From Paracoccus sp. SCSIO 75233 (lineage in GTDB: Bacteria; Pseudomonadota; Alphaproteobacteria; Rhodobacterales; Rhodobacteraceae), in NCBI RefSeq assembly GCF_027912675.1, contig NZ_CP115757.1, forward strand, positions 310,001-374,000: a stretch of DNA of 64,000 bases, in the 5' to 3' direction. The position numbers and the translations under genes are program-made. A model generated the notes under the pieces. The model was not told the origin of the DNA. It ran no database searches and saw only the letters and a program-made list of their open reading frames with translations. Shown piece after piece: positions 53,008 through 61,594 of this stretch; within the stretch, counting starts at the first letter, position 1; each line of letters starts with the position of its first letter.

Positions 53008-53049
53008 GCTGCACAGCCCGTACACAGCCCGTACACAGAGCGTACACAG
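53008..53049. repeat. 11-bp tandem repeats upstream of the VOC gene
   Basis: CGTACACAG begins at 53,019, 53,030 and 53,041, exactly 11 bp apart, with a diverged fourth unit at 53,008. It lies 45 bp before the VOC-gene start and may be an operator array. Confidence 0.55.
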
Positions 53050-53093
53050 ATGTTGCGTAAGTTCGGGCCGATTCTGTCAGGAAAGGAAAAATC

Positions 53094-53657
53094 ATGCGTT
53101 GGCGGGGCGTCAGTCATGTTGAGTTCTCGGTGATCGATTACGAACGCTCGGTCGCGTTTTACGACCAGATGTTCGGCTGGCTGGGCTATCGCAGTTTCTG
53201 GACGATGGATATCGGCTACCGCTCGACCTATTACATGGCGCGGTTTCCGTTCCCGCACAGCTATATCGGGATTCAGCCCGCCAAAACCGGCGGCAAGCTG
53301 GATCACGCGGCGCGGGCGACGGGGATCCATCATATCGCGCTTTGGGCCAGAAACCGGCGCGAGATCGACCGTTTCCACCGTGATTTCCTGTTGGCGCGGG
53401 ATATTCCGGTGACCGATGCGCCGAAAGAATACACGCTGTATGCGCCCGGCTATTACGGTGTGTTCTTCGATGATCCGATCAACGGCATTCACTGGGAACT
53501 GGCGCATACGCCGTTGGTGGCCGGGATCGGTGCCTGGCGGCGCTATTTCCGGGAGATCAAGGCGCAGGAGGCGGCGCATCCCGACTGGCAGGGTTCCTTC
53601 GCGAAAGAGGGGATGCGGTCGCTGCCGGGGAAAAGCGATCCTCCGCCGCAAATGTGA
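53094..53657 (+). CDS. VOC (glyoxalase/dioxygenase)-superfamily protein
   Basis: 187 residues. Two beta-alpha-beta-beta-beta modules, with the usual metal ligands: His in WRGVSHVEFSVIDYERSVAF, His in GIHHIALWARNRREIDRFH, and Glu in FDDPINGIHWELAH. The C-terminal ~40 residues form an Arg/Lys-rich extension. Reaction unknown. Preceded by a good Shine-Dalgarno (AGGAAAGGAA) and the 11-bp repeat array. Confidence 0.85.
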   Translation: MRWRGVSHVEFSVIDYERSVAFYDQMFGWLGYRSFWTMDIGYRSTYYMARFPFPHSYIGIQPAKTGGKLDHAARATGIHHIALWARNRREIDRFHRDFLLARDIPVTDAPKEYTLYAPGYYGVFFDDPINGIHWELAHTPLVAGIGAWRRYFREIKAQEAAHPDWQGSFAKEGMRSLPGKSDPPPQM

Positions 53658-53838
53658 CAAAGAGCGTCAGTCGCCCGTCATGAGGGTGGGCTGAAGGTAA
53701 CGAAGAATCGGCCCGTCGTTTTTCGATCCGATGAGCGGTGACCCGGCTGCGGTCCCTTTATCGTCCGGGCGTTTGCTGCCGCAACGGTTGTGGCCGGTTC
53801 AACCTGCTTGACATCGCGAAAACATAAGAGATAAATGG

Positions 53839-53852
53839 TTCGCATAGCGGAC
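53839..53852. promoter_or_regulatory. Candidate IclR operator 1
   Basis: TTCGCATAGCGGAC. It matches the form TTCGC-N3-GCGGAC shared with sites 2 and 3; a further TTCGCAT half-site follows at 53,859. Confidence 0.6.
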
Positions 53853-54258
53853 ATATCGTTCGCATTTTCTATTCTAGGTAGATGTCGGGTGTTGTTCTGC
53901 GCCTGACAGGAGGTCTGGGGAGGGCCTGCGAAACAAAATTCATCAGCGAATTTTGGGGCGCGTGCCGTCCTTTCCTTTCTTGGGAGGGGGAGAACGACAA
54001 TGAGAGGGTCTGTCATCGGGAGTGCGCGCCCAGGTCTTTTCGGGGTGATGTCGGATAATATTAAAATCATAAATTTTCCTGAGAGTGAAATGTCGGTGTG
54101 CTTGACGCTACGCAGAATGTTCGATGCCGCTCGCGGCCCATCGGCGATGCGCCGGCGATATGATCTGGTCAAGGGTGCGCGCGGGCGTGACTGTAATCTG
54201 CCGCGAATGGATGTCGACCCGGCGCTGGCTGAGGCCGATAGGATTCAATCTATAAGAA

Positions 54259-54272
54259 GTCCGCATAGCGAA
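54259..54272. promoter_or_regulatory. Candidate IclR operator 2
   Basis: GTCCGCATAGCGAA, whose reverse complement TTCGCTATGCGGAC equals site 3. It lies 187 bp before the CoA-transferase alpha start. Confidence 0.6.
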
Positions 54273-54295
54273 ATGGCCGCAGCGGTCAAAGAGAT

Positions 54296-54457
54296 ATGAC
54301 AAGCCGCGTGATCTTTGGCATCGGCGGGGGTCCGGCGATCCGGTCTGGGGTGATGACCGGCACCGTCGGTATCGCTGTGCTGGCCGGGGCCTTGTTGAAC
54401 AATCCGGTTATCGGAGGGCGCTCAGCGCCTTCCGCGCCACCCGTGCAGGAGGAGTAG
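54296..54457 (+). CDS. 53-residue hypothetical protein
   Basis: The frame begins MTSRVIFGIGGGPAIRSGVM and contains a short hydrophobic stretch (TGTVGIAVLAGALLNNP), ending with a Pro/Ala tail, 1 bp before the CoA-transferase start. It could be a small leader protein or a chance frame; no family recognised and the ribosome-binding site is weak. Confidence 0.25.
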   Translation: MTSRVIFGIGGGPAIRSGVMTGTVGIAVLAGALLNNPVIGGRSAPSAPPVQEE

Positions 54458-54458
54458 A

Positions 54459-55124
54459 ATGGATAAACGTGTCGCAAATCTGGCCGAGGCGATCGAGCAG
54501 ATCCCTGACGGGGCGTCGATCATGGTCGGCGGCTTCGGCAACTCGGGTGCGCCCTTCGGTCTGATCAATGCGCTGATCGAGCATGGTGCGAAGGATTTGA
54601 CGATCATCTCGAACAATGCCGGTGCCGGGGATTTCGGGCTGGGCCGGTTGCTGAAAGAGGGGCAGGTTGCGAAATTCATCTGTTCCTATCCGCGCTCCAG
54701 AGGGTCGATCTGGTTCGAGAAAGCCTATGCCGCAGGCGCGATCGCGCTGGAGATTGTCCCGCAGGGCACGCTGGCCGAACGGATTCGCGCGGCAGGTGCG
54801 GGGCTTGGCGGGTTTCTGACGCCGACGGGATTTGGCACCCGGCTGGCCGAGGGAAAGGAAACCCGTGTGATCGACGGCAAGGGCTATGTGTTCGAGCTGC
54901 CCCTGTCGGCCGATTTCGCCCTGATCCGTGGCGAGCGGGGCGATAAATGGGGCAACGTGAGCTATCACGGCACGGCGCGGAATTTTAACCCGGTCATGGC
55001 CAGCGCCGCCCGGACGACCATCGCCGAGGTGCGGCATCTTTCGGATGAGCCGCTGGACCCGGAAAGCGTCGTTTCGCCGGGTATCTTCATTCACAGCATC
55101 GTCGAATATGGAGTGCGCCCATGA
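54459..55124 (+). CDS. 3-oxoacid/3-oxoadipate CoA-transferase subunit A
   Basis: 221 residues. Family I CoA-transferase alpha subunit: MVGGFGNSGAPFGLINALIE, SNNAGAGDFGLGRLLKEGQV, GGFLTPTGFGTRLAEGKE and ALIRGERGDKWGNVSYHGTA. Start after CAGGAGGAG. It overlaps subunit B by 4 bp. The substrate, acetoacetate, 3-oxoadipate or a dicarboxylate such as adipate, is not decidable by eye; context favours a dicarboxylate. Confidence 0.9.
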   Translation: MDKRVANLAEAIEQIPDGASIMVGGFGNSGAPFGLINALIEHGAKDLTIISNNAGAGDFGLGRLLKEGQVAKFICSYPRSRGSIWFEKAYAAGAIALEIVPQGTLAERIRAAGAGLGGFLTPTGFGTRLAEGKETRVIDGKGYVFELPLSADFALIRGERGDKWGNVSYHGTARNFNPVMASAARTTIAEVRHLSDEPLDPESVVSPGIFIHSIVEYGVRP

Positions 55125-55762
55125 AATCCCTGACCGATCATGAGCTTGCCGCCCGTCTTGCGCTGGATATCCCGGATGGGGCCTATGTGAATCTCGGGAT
55201 TGGCAAGCCGACCTATGTCTCCTCTTATGTGCCTGCGGATCGGGAGGTTCTGTATCACTCCGAAAACGGGATTATCGGCGTTGGCCCGACCCCGGATCTG
55301 GGTGAGGAAGATGCCGAGCTGATCGACGCAAGCAAGCGGCTGATCACCGTGGCCCCCGGCGCGGCGTTTTTCGACCATCCCGAGAGCTTTGCGATCATGC
55401 GCGGCGGGCATATCGATATTGCGGTTCTGGGGGCGTATCAGGTCGCGGAAAACGGCGATCTGGCCAACTGGGCGACGATGGACGAGAAATTTCCGCCCGC
55501 CGTCGGTGGCGCAATGGATCTGGTCGTGGGCGTGCCGCAGATCTTTGTCATGATGAGCCATGTCAACAAGGATGGCAGTCCCAAGGTGTTGAAGCGCTGC
55601 ACCTATCCGCTGACGGGGCTGGGTGTCGTCAACCGGATCTATACTGACCTTGCGGTGCTTGAGGTGACGGCTGACGGTTTCAGGCTGGTCGAGCTTGCGC
55701 CGGGCAACTCGCTGGAGGAGGTGCAATCGGTCACTGAGGCCCGTATCCTGCCGCCGGCGTGA
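55121..55762 (+). CDS. 3-oxoacid/3-oxoadipate CoA-transferase subunit B
   Basis: 213 residues. Catalytic Glu in VLYHSENGIIGVGP (~residue 49), preceded by GAYVNLGIGKPTYVSSYVP and followed by RGGHIDIAVLGAYQVAENGD. Translationally coupled to subunit A. It converges on the IclR gene, with a 77-bp gap. Confidence 0.9.
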   Translation: MKSLTDHELAARLALDIPDGAYVNLGIGKPTYVSSYVPADREVLYHSENGIIGVGPTPDLGEEDAELIDASKRLITVAPGAAFFDHPESFAIMRGGHIDIAVLGAYQVAENGDLANWATMDEKFPPAVGGAMDLVVGVPQIFVMMSHVNKDGSPKVLKRCTYPLTGLGVVNRIYTDLAVLEVTADGFRLVELAPGNSLEEVQSVTEARILPPA

Positions 55763-55839
55763 CGATCTGCTGCCGCGCCGGGGCGGGTGGTGACCGGCTT
55801 GCCGGATCGCCGGTCTTTGCGGCGCGGCGTTCGGGTGGG

Positions 55840-56634
55840 TCAGGTCTTGCCGAGGCCAGAGACGGCGCTGCGCAGCCTGTCGCCATATTGTTCGTGCAGT
55901 TCCTCGGGCGAGATCATGAAGGACGGTCCGCCGATATTGACGCCATAGATCGAGGTGCCGTCGAGGGAGCGGACCGGGGCGGCGATGGAGTTGATCTCCG
56001 GTTTCCACGCGCCGAAGCTGGTGCAATATCCGTAGCGGTCAAAATCCTCGACCGCCTGTTTCAGGCTGCGCTCCATACGCTCGCGCTGGCCGGGGAATTC
56101 CGCGACCGCTTTCTGAAGGATCGTTTCCCGATCCTCGTCGGGGCTGCCTGCCAGTATCGCCCGACCGATGCCGGAGTAGAAAAGCGGCAGCCGGGCGCCG
56201 ACGTCGATGGAGATCGTGACGGCCTGCCGCGACCGCCGCACGGCGAGATAAACCGCGCGGGTTCCGCTGCGCTCCGCCAGGGCGACGGTGATATAGGGGT
56301 TCGGTCCCCGGCAAAGCTCCGACATCTGCTCGCTGAAGCGTTCCGATATGTCTGTCGCGGCCAGGGTGCTGAAGCCCAGCTGAAGCACTTTCGGCCCGAG
56401 CCGATACTCTCCGCTTTCGTCGCTGCGCAACAGAAAGCCGGTTTTCATCAGCGTATAGGTGAGGCGGGAGACCGTGGGCCGGGCGAGGCCGGTGCGCTGC
56501 GCGATCTCATGATTCGACAGGTACCGGTCGTTCCGTTTGAAACAGGCCAATATGTCCAGGCCGCGGGCGAGTGCGGTAACGAACTGGCGGTCTCCCTCTT
56601 CCGAGATATGTGGTTCGTTACTGAGCTCGTTCAT
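55840..56634 (-). CDS. IclR-family transcriptional regulator (PcaR/PobR-like)
   Basis: 264 residues from MNELSNEPHISEEGD. N-terminal winged helix (ILACFKRNDRYLSNHEIAQR; GLARPTVSRLTYTLMKTGFL), then the IclR ligand domain (~100-255; VGARLPLFYSGIGRAILAG; CTSFGAWKPEINSIAAPV). Closest in feel to PcaR/PcaU/PobR regulators of beta-ketoadipate-type pathways. It sits inside the catabolic cluster, divergent from the TRAP genes, so it most likely controls both arms. Upstream in-frame codons to 56,733 lack a start context. Confidence 0.88.
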   Translation of the reverse strand: MNELSNEPHISEEGDRQFVTALARGLDILACFKRNDRYLSNHEIAQRTGLARPTVSRLTYTLMKTGFLLRSDESGEYRLGPKVLQLGFSTLAATDISERFSEQMSELCRGPNPYITVALAERSGTRAVYLAVRRSRQAVTISIDVGARLPLFYSGIGRAILAGSPDEDRETILQKAVAEFPGQRERMERSLKQAVEDFDRYGYCTSFGAWKPEINSIAAPVRSLDGTSIYGVNIGGPSFMISPEELHEQYGDRLRSAVSGLGKT

Positions 56635-57069
56635 GGCGCGACACTGTCCGGTTGCAAGGTTGTGATTGCCGGACATCTTAGCCGATGGCGCCCGACAGAT
56701 GCCAGAGTAACCGCATTTTGGGGTGCGAATCAATTTCGCTTTGTGTTCAGGGGGTCTGCTATGCGGTCAGGCTGAGGGCGGGGCTTTGGCGTTTTATGCA
56801 GTGTAAGCAGTGATTTAGGGGGAAATATTTGAATTTAATGAAAAAGCCTTTCAGATTCTTGCGTCGCCAATATCAGATAATATCAATGATAATCATAAAG
56901 TTACAATAATTATCTCAAGTTAGCGCAGAAAATCGATTTGGTCCGGGGTGTTGTTTTCATTCAAAGAACTTGACGTTTGGTTCCTTTATGTTATTAGTTC
57001 GCTATGCGGACGAAAAGATCGCATTGCGAATGGGATGTGGTTCGCGTCATGTTGGAGTGGAGGAAACAA
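56635..57069. promoter_or_regulatory. Divergent IclR/TRAP intergenic region with operator 3
   Basis: 435 bp, AT-rich in 56,815-56,990. Operator 3 (TTCGCTATGCGGAC) is at 56,998-57,011 and a related inverted TCGCATTGCGA at 57,019-57,029, 59 and 41 bp before the TAXI gene start. No coding frame supported. Confidence 0.6.
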
Positions 57070-58215
57070 ATGTTTTTCGCAAAAGGCGCCGTCTGTGCGG
57101 CCGTGTTGACGGCGAGTGTCGCGGTCCCGGTCGTGGCGAATGAGATCGAGTTGCCGCGTCAGATGTCCTGGACCGCCTATGACACCGGCTCTGCCGGGTT
57201 CAATCAGGCGGTTGCCATCGGGGGCGAGATCCAGAAGGCCACCGGCACCAGCCTGCGTGTGCTGCCCGGCAAGAACGACATTTCCCGGACCGAGCCGCTG
57301 CGTCAGCGCCGGGTCGAGTTCTCGGCCACGGGCGTCGGCGGCAGCTTCATGGCGCAGGAAGGCGCGTTCGAGTTCAGCGCGAAGAACTGGGGGCCGCAGC
57401 CGGTTCGTGTGGTGCTGGCCAATTCCGGCGGCGAGATCGGGTTATCCGTCGCTGTTGCCGGGGATGCGGGGATCGAGGTGCCTGCGGATATGCGTGGCAA
57501 GCGGATGGCCTGGGTTACGGGCGCTCCGGGGCTGAACCTGAATATCGAGGCATATCTGGCGCATGCCGGGCTGACCTGGGACGATGTCGAAAAGGTCGAG
57601 TTCGGTGGATATGGTGCCTCCTGGACGGGTCTGATCGAAGGTCAGGTCGACGGCGTCTTCACCTCAACCAATGCCGGCCCGGCCTATGAGGCCGCTGCCG
57701 GTCCGCGTGGTCTGGGATGGGTCAAGATCGACCCGGCGGATGAAGAGGGCTTCAAGCGCATGACGGATGTCGCGCCGTTCTTTGCCCTGACCCATGTCAC
57801 GGTCGGCGCGAATATCGACGGCACGGACGGCTTCGATGGCGCAACTTACGCCTATCCGGTGCTGACGGCGATGGCCGATACGGACGCGGATATGGTCTAT
57901 AACATGACCAAGGCGCTGGTCGAACTGTTCCCTGAATATGACGGCAAGGCGCCGGGCATCAGCGGCTGGAACATCGACAATCAGGACTTTACCTGGGTCG
58001 TGCCCTATCACGACGGTGCCGTCGCCTATTTCAAGGAGATCGGTGTCTGGAGCGATGAGGCGCAGGCCCGCAACGATGAGCTGATCGAGCGGCAGGGTGT
58101 GCTGAAGGCCGCCTGGGACAAGCTGGCCGAAGAAAATCCCGAAGATTGGGAAGCGGTATGGGCGGAGACGCGTCGCAAGGCGCTTGCCGATGCTGGCCTG
58201 CAGGTCGTTTTCTGA
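57070..58215 (+). CDS. TAXI-family TRAP transporter solute-binding protein
   Basis: 381 residues from MFFAKGAVCAAVLTASVAVP; signal peptide cleaved near VVANE. TAXI binding proteins feed fused TRAP permeases. Visible: MSWTAYDTGSAGFNQAVAIG, the ligand-site LRQRRVEFSATGVGG and RGKRMAWVTGAPGLNLNIEA. Strong Shine-Dalgarno (GGAGGAAAC). An in-frame ATG at 57,004 overlaps the operator and is unlikely. Substrate probably an organic (di)carboxylate, by context. Confidence 0.9.
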   Translation: MFFAKGAVCAAVLTASVAVPVVANEIELPRQMSWTAYDTGSAGFNQAVAIGGEIQKATGTSLRVLPGKNDISRTEPLRQRRVEFSATGVGGSFMAQEGAFEFSAKNWGPQPVRVVLANSGGEIGLSVAVAGDAGIEVPADMRGKRMAWVTGAPGLNLNIEAYLAHAGLTWDDVEKVEFGGYGASWTGLIEGQVDGVFTSTNAGPAYEAAAGPRGLGWVKIDPADEEGFKRMTDVAPFFALTHVTVGANIDGTDGFDGATYAYPVLTAMADTDADMVYNMTKALVELFPEYDGKAPGISGWNIDNQDFTWVVPYHDGAVAYFKEIGVWSDEAQARNDELIERQGVLKAAWDKLAEENPEDWEAVWAETRRKALADAGLQVVF

Positions 58216-58345
58216 ACCCGACCGGCCGGGTCACGCCTGATCCGGCCCTTCAATTCTGAAGCGCGACACTGCGCAAGAAAACTGTCACCAGAGATGCGGT
58301 CCGCCGCAACTCTTCCCACGATCTTTGCCTGGAGAGGAGGCCAAG

Positions 58346-60322
58346 ATGCAACCTGCCGACAGCGTTCTGGAAGATCCCGAAAGCCTGCCGACCGGCAGCC
58401 CATTCACCCCGCGTTCGGTGGTTCTGATGGTGCTGACCGTTGCGGCGCTGGCGCTGGTCATCAATCAGCTTTTCAACCTGCGCGCCTTTGGCGTGGTGCT
58501 GATGGATGGCCGTTATCTGAATGTTCTGGCGACGATTTTCCTCGCCGCGACATTCCTGATTTTTGATTTCCGGGGGCATCGCTTCATGCGGACCAGCCCG
58601 CTGGACTGGTTGCTGGCGGCGCTGTCGCTGGGTGCAGGCGCGTATATCGCCGCCACGGCGCTGGATAACCTCAACGAGGGCTGGGAATTCGCGGCCCCGC
58701 AGACGGCGCAATGGGTGGCGTTCCTGTTTGCCGCATTGGTGCTGGAGGCCACGCGGCGAGCGGGCGGTCTGGTGCTGGCGGTGATCGTCACCTTCGTGGC
58801 TTTCTATCCGAGCTTTGCGGGCTATGTCCCGGCGCCGTTTTCCGGCTTTCAAAGCACGCTCAGCCAGACCTTCGCCTATCACGTCTATTCCTCGGAAAGC
58901 ATTTTCGGCATTCCGATGAAAGCCTTTGGCGGCGTGGTGATCGGCTTTATCATCTTCGGCGCGGTGCTGCAGCATACTGGCGGCGGGTCCTTCTTCAACG
59001 ATCTGGCGCTTGGGCTGGTCGGGCGTTATCGCGGCGGCGCGGCCAAGGTGTCGATCTTCGGCAGCGGTTTCATGGGCTCGATGTCGGGCAGCGTGATTTC
59101 CAACGTGCTGACGACGGGCTCGGTCTCCATCCCCGCAATGAAGCGCACGGGGTTTTCCGCCCAGACTGCCGCCGCGACGGAGGCCTGCGCCTCGACCGGG
59201 GGTGTGCTGATGCCGCCAGTGATGGGCGCGACGGCTTTCGTGATGGCGTCTTTCCTGGCGATCCCTTACGCCGAGGTCGTCATGGCAGCGGTCATTCCGT
59301 CGGCGCTGTTCTACTTCGCGCTTTTCGCGCAGATCGACGCCTATGCCGCCCGCCGTGGGTTGCGCGGGCTGGAGCGGGCCGAGGTGCCCCGCCTGCGCGA
59401 TACGCTGCGCACCGGCTGGCCCTATGTGCTGGTGTTCGGGCTGCTGATCTTCATGATGGTGGTTCTGCGGCAGGAAACGGCGGCACCGTTCTATTCGGTC
59501 GCCTTGCTGCTGGTCATCAACCAGATCTCGCCCAAGACCCGCATCGGTTTCCGCAAGTTCTGTGACATCCTGCTGGGGATCGGGTCGAGTCTGGCGGAGT
59601 TGACCGCCGTGATCCTTGGCGTCGGGCTGATCGTGGGGTCGTTCTCGGCCACGGGTCTTGCCGGGACGCTGGTCAATGAACTGCTGTTCATCGCCGGGGA
59701 CAATGTCTTCGTGCTGCTGGTGATGGGTGCTGCGACGGCGTTCATCTTCGGCATGGGGATGACGGCAACGGCCTGTTACATCTTTCTGGCCATCGTCCTT
59801 GCCCCCGCTTTGGAGGCGGGCGGGCTGAACCAGACGGCGGTGCATCTGTTCATCCTTTACTGGGGGATGGTCAGCTATATCACCCCGCCGGTCGCGCTTG
59901 GGGCCTATGCCGCCGCGACGATTGCGGAAACCAGCCCGATGCGCGCCGGTTTCGAATCCATGCGGCTGGGCAGCATCATCTATCTGGTGCCGTTCCTGTT
60001 CGTGCTGAACCCGGCGCTGATCGGCAGCGCCCCGGTGATCGAGGTCGCCATTGCCGTTATCTGTGCCTTCATCGGTGTGTCGATGATCAGCATGGGGCTG
60101 CAGGGCTATGTGACGTTCTTTGGAACACTGGCCGGGCGGGGTGAGCTGCCGCTGCGGATCATGCTGACGCTTGGCGGGTTCTTCATCGCCATGCCGGCCA
60201 TGCCCTTCGCAGGTGTCGGTTTCGGCGTAACGGCCATTTTGGGTATGGCGCTTGCTGCGCTTCCGATACTCGCGGCGCGGCAGCGTGGTCATGCCGTCGC
60301 CACGGTGGAGGCTGCTGAATGA
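58346..60322 (+). CDS. TRAP transporter fused permease (DctQM type)
   Basis: 658 residues and roughly 16-18 membrane helices: a DctQ-like N-terminal part fused to DctM, the form that pairs with TAXI proteins. DctM core signatures: GSGFMGSMSGSVISNVLTTG, ATEACASTGGVLMPPVMGAT, and the second repeat's GMGMTATACYIFLAIVLAPA. Start after GGAGAGGAGG. Energy comes from a Na+ or H+ gradient. A C-terminal extension (~100 residues) holds three extra helices. Confidence 0.92.
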   Translation: MQPADSVLEDPESLPTGSPFTPRSVVLMVLTVAALALVINQLFNLRAFGVVLMDGRYLNVLATIFLAATFLIFDFRGHRFMRTSPLDWLLAALSLGAGAYIAATALDNLNEGWEFAAPQTAQWVAFLFAALVLEATRRAGGLVLAVIVTFVAFYPSFAGYVPAPFSGFQSTLSQTFAYHVYSSESIFGIPMKAFGGVVIGFIIFGAVLQHTGGGSFFNDLALGLVGRYRGGAAKVSIFGSGFMGSMSGSVISNVLTTGSVSIPAMKRTGFSAQTAAATEACASTGGVLMPPVMGATAFVMASFLAIPYAEVVMAAVIPSALFYFALFAQIDAYAARRGLRGLERAEVPRLRDTLRTGWPYVLVFGLLIFMMVVLRQETAAPFYSVALLLVINQISPKTRIGFRKFCDILLGIGSSLAELTAVILGVGLIVGSFSATGLAGTLVNELLFIAGDNVFVLLVMGAATAFIFGMGMTATACYIFLAIVLAPALEAGGLNQTAVHLFILYWGMVSYITPPVALGAYAAATIAETSPMRAGFESMRLGSIIYLVPFLFVLNPALIGSAPVIEVAIAVICAFIGVSMISMGLQGYVTFFGTLAGRGELPLRIMLTLGGFFIAMPAMPFAGVGFGVTAILGMALAALPILAARQRGHAVATVEAAE

Positions 60323-60398
60323 GACGGCGCTCCACTCAACTCACGGATCAGGACGGGCCGGATCGCTGCGGCGTCCGCCACAAGAAGAAGGAACGGGA

Positions 60399-61592
60399 AT
60401 GATGCTTCAAGGATATATCTACGATGGACTTCGCAGCCCCTTCGGTCGCCATGCCGGTGCGCTTTCGGGCATCCGCCCCGACGATCTGGCGGCGCAGGTG
60501 GTCCGGGCGCTTGTGGCGCGCTCCGAACTGCCGGTCGAGCGGATCGAGGACGTGATCATGGGCAATGTCTGCCAGTCGGGCGAGGACAGCCGCAACGTGG
60601 CGCGTTTCGTCGGTCTTCTCAGCGGGATCAATGTCGAGGCCGGGGGCCTGACGGTGAACCGGCTATGTGGTTCGGGGATGGCGTCTGCGCTGGATGCGTC
60701 GCGTTCCATTACCGTGGGTGAAGCCGATCTGTATCTGGCCGGGGGAACCGAAAGCATGACGCGGGCGCCGTTCGTGGTCGCCAAGTCGCCCTCGGCCTGG
60801 GATCGCCGGCCCCATATTTACGATTCGACCATCGGTACGCGTTTCCCGAACCCGGCTGTCGCCGAGCAGTTCGGCGATTTCGCCATGCCGCAAACCGCCG
60901 ACAATCTGGCGCAGGATTACGAGATCACGCGCGAGGCCTGTGACGAATATTCCTATCGCAGCCAGCAGCGTTACGAGGCTGCGCGGGCGGACGGGTTCTT
61001 CAAGGACGAGATCCAACCCATCGAGATTGCCGGTCGCAAGGGCAAGGTGACGGTCGTGGATGCCGACGAACATCCGCGCCCGGATACCACGCTGGAGAAG
61101 ATGGCCTCGCTGCGCAGCCTTTATCCCGGCGGGGTGGTGACTGCCGCGAATGCGTCGGGCGTGAATGACGGGGCGGGGGCCTTGCTGATCGGGTCGAAGG
61201 ATCTGGGGCCGAAGCCGCGCGGGCGGATCGTCTCGGGCGCGATTGCCGGTGTGCCGCCGCGGATCATGGGGATCGGGCCGGGCTTTGCAGTCCCGAAATC
61301 GCTGGAGCGTGCGGGGCTGACGCTGAAGGACATGGACCTGATCGAGATCAACGAGGCTTTTGCCAGCCAGGTCCTTGCCTGCTGCAAGCAGCTTGAACTG
61401 GACCCCGATGACAGCCGGCTGAACCCCAATGGCGGTGCGATCGCCGTGGGCCATCCGCTGGGTGCCTCGGGCACGCGGATCATCCTGACCGCGCTGCGGC
61501 AACTGGAGCGTACCGGCGGGCGCTATGCCAGCCTGTCGATGTGTGTCGGCGTCGGTCAGGGCATTGCAATGGTTATCGAGCGGCTGGAGTGA
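60399..61592 (+). CDS. Acetyl-CoA acyltransferase (3-oxoadipyl-CoA thiolase-like)
   Basis: 397 residues. Thiolase II with nucleophile Cys in VNRLCGSGMASALDAS (~residue 89), LAGGTESMTRAPFVVAK, INEAFASQVLACC, the GGAIAVGHPLGASGTRI His, and the acid/base Cys in SLSMCVGVGQG. The N-terminus (YIYDGLRSPFGRHAGALSGI) and FVGLLSGINVEAGGLTVNRL resemble PcaF-type 3-oxoadipyl-CoA thiolases. Start ATG 60,399 or 60,402. Confidence 0.9.
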   Translation: MMLQGYIYDGLRSPFGRHAGALSGIRPDDLAAQVVRALVARSELPVERIEDVIMGNVCQSGEDSRNVARFVGLLSGINVEAGGLTVNRLCGSGMASALDASRSITVGEADLYLAGGTESMTRAPFVVAKSPSAWDRRPHIYDSTIGTRFPNPAVAEQFGDFAMPQTADNLAQDYEITREACDEYSYRSQQRYEAARADGFFKDEIQPIEIAGRKGKVTVVDADEHPRPDTTLEKMASLRSLYPGGVVTAANASGVNDGAGALLIGSKDLGPKPRGRIVSGAIAGVPPRIMGIGPGFAVPKSLERAGLTLKDMDLIEINEAFASQVLACCKQLELDPDDSRLNPNGGAIAVGHPLGASGTRIILTALRQLERTGGRYASLSMCVGVGQGIAMVIERLE

Positions 61593-61594
61593 GC

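Larger units (their letters stand above)
53658..54295. other. Leader region of the CoA-transferase operon
   Basis: 638 bp with no supported gene. It contains two copies of the proposed IclR operator (53,839 and 54,259). Weak frames at 53,678-54,172 (minus) and 54,000-54,299 (plus) show no family resemblance. Confidence 0.5.

Noticed and set aside
54000..54299. 99-codon frame in the CoA-transferase leader
   Set aside because: It spans a proposed operator and has no recognisable domain.
58250..60292. 680-codon minus-strand open frame over the TRAP permease
   Set aside because: Translation is His/Gln/Arg/Asp-rich with no family signature; it is the antisense of a membrane protein with strong codon bias.
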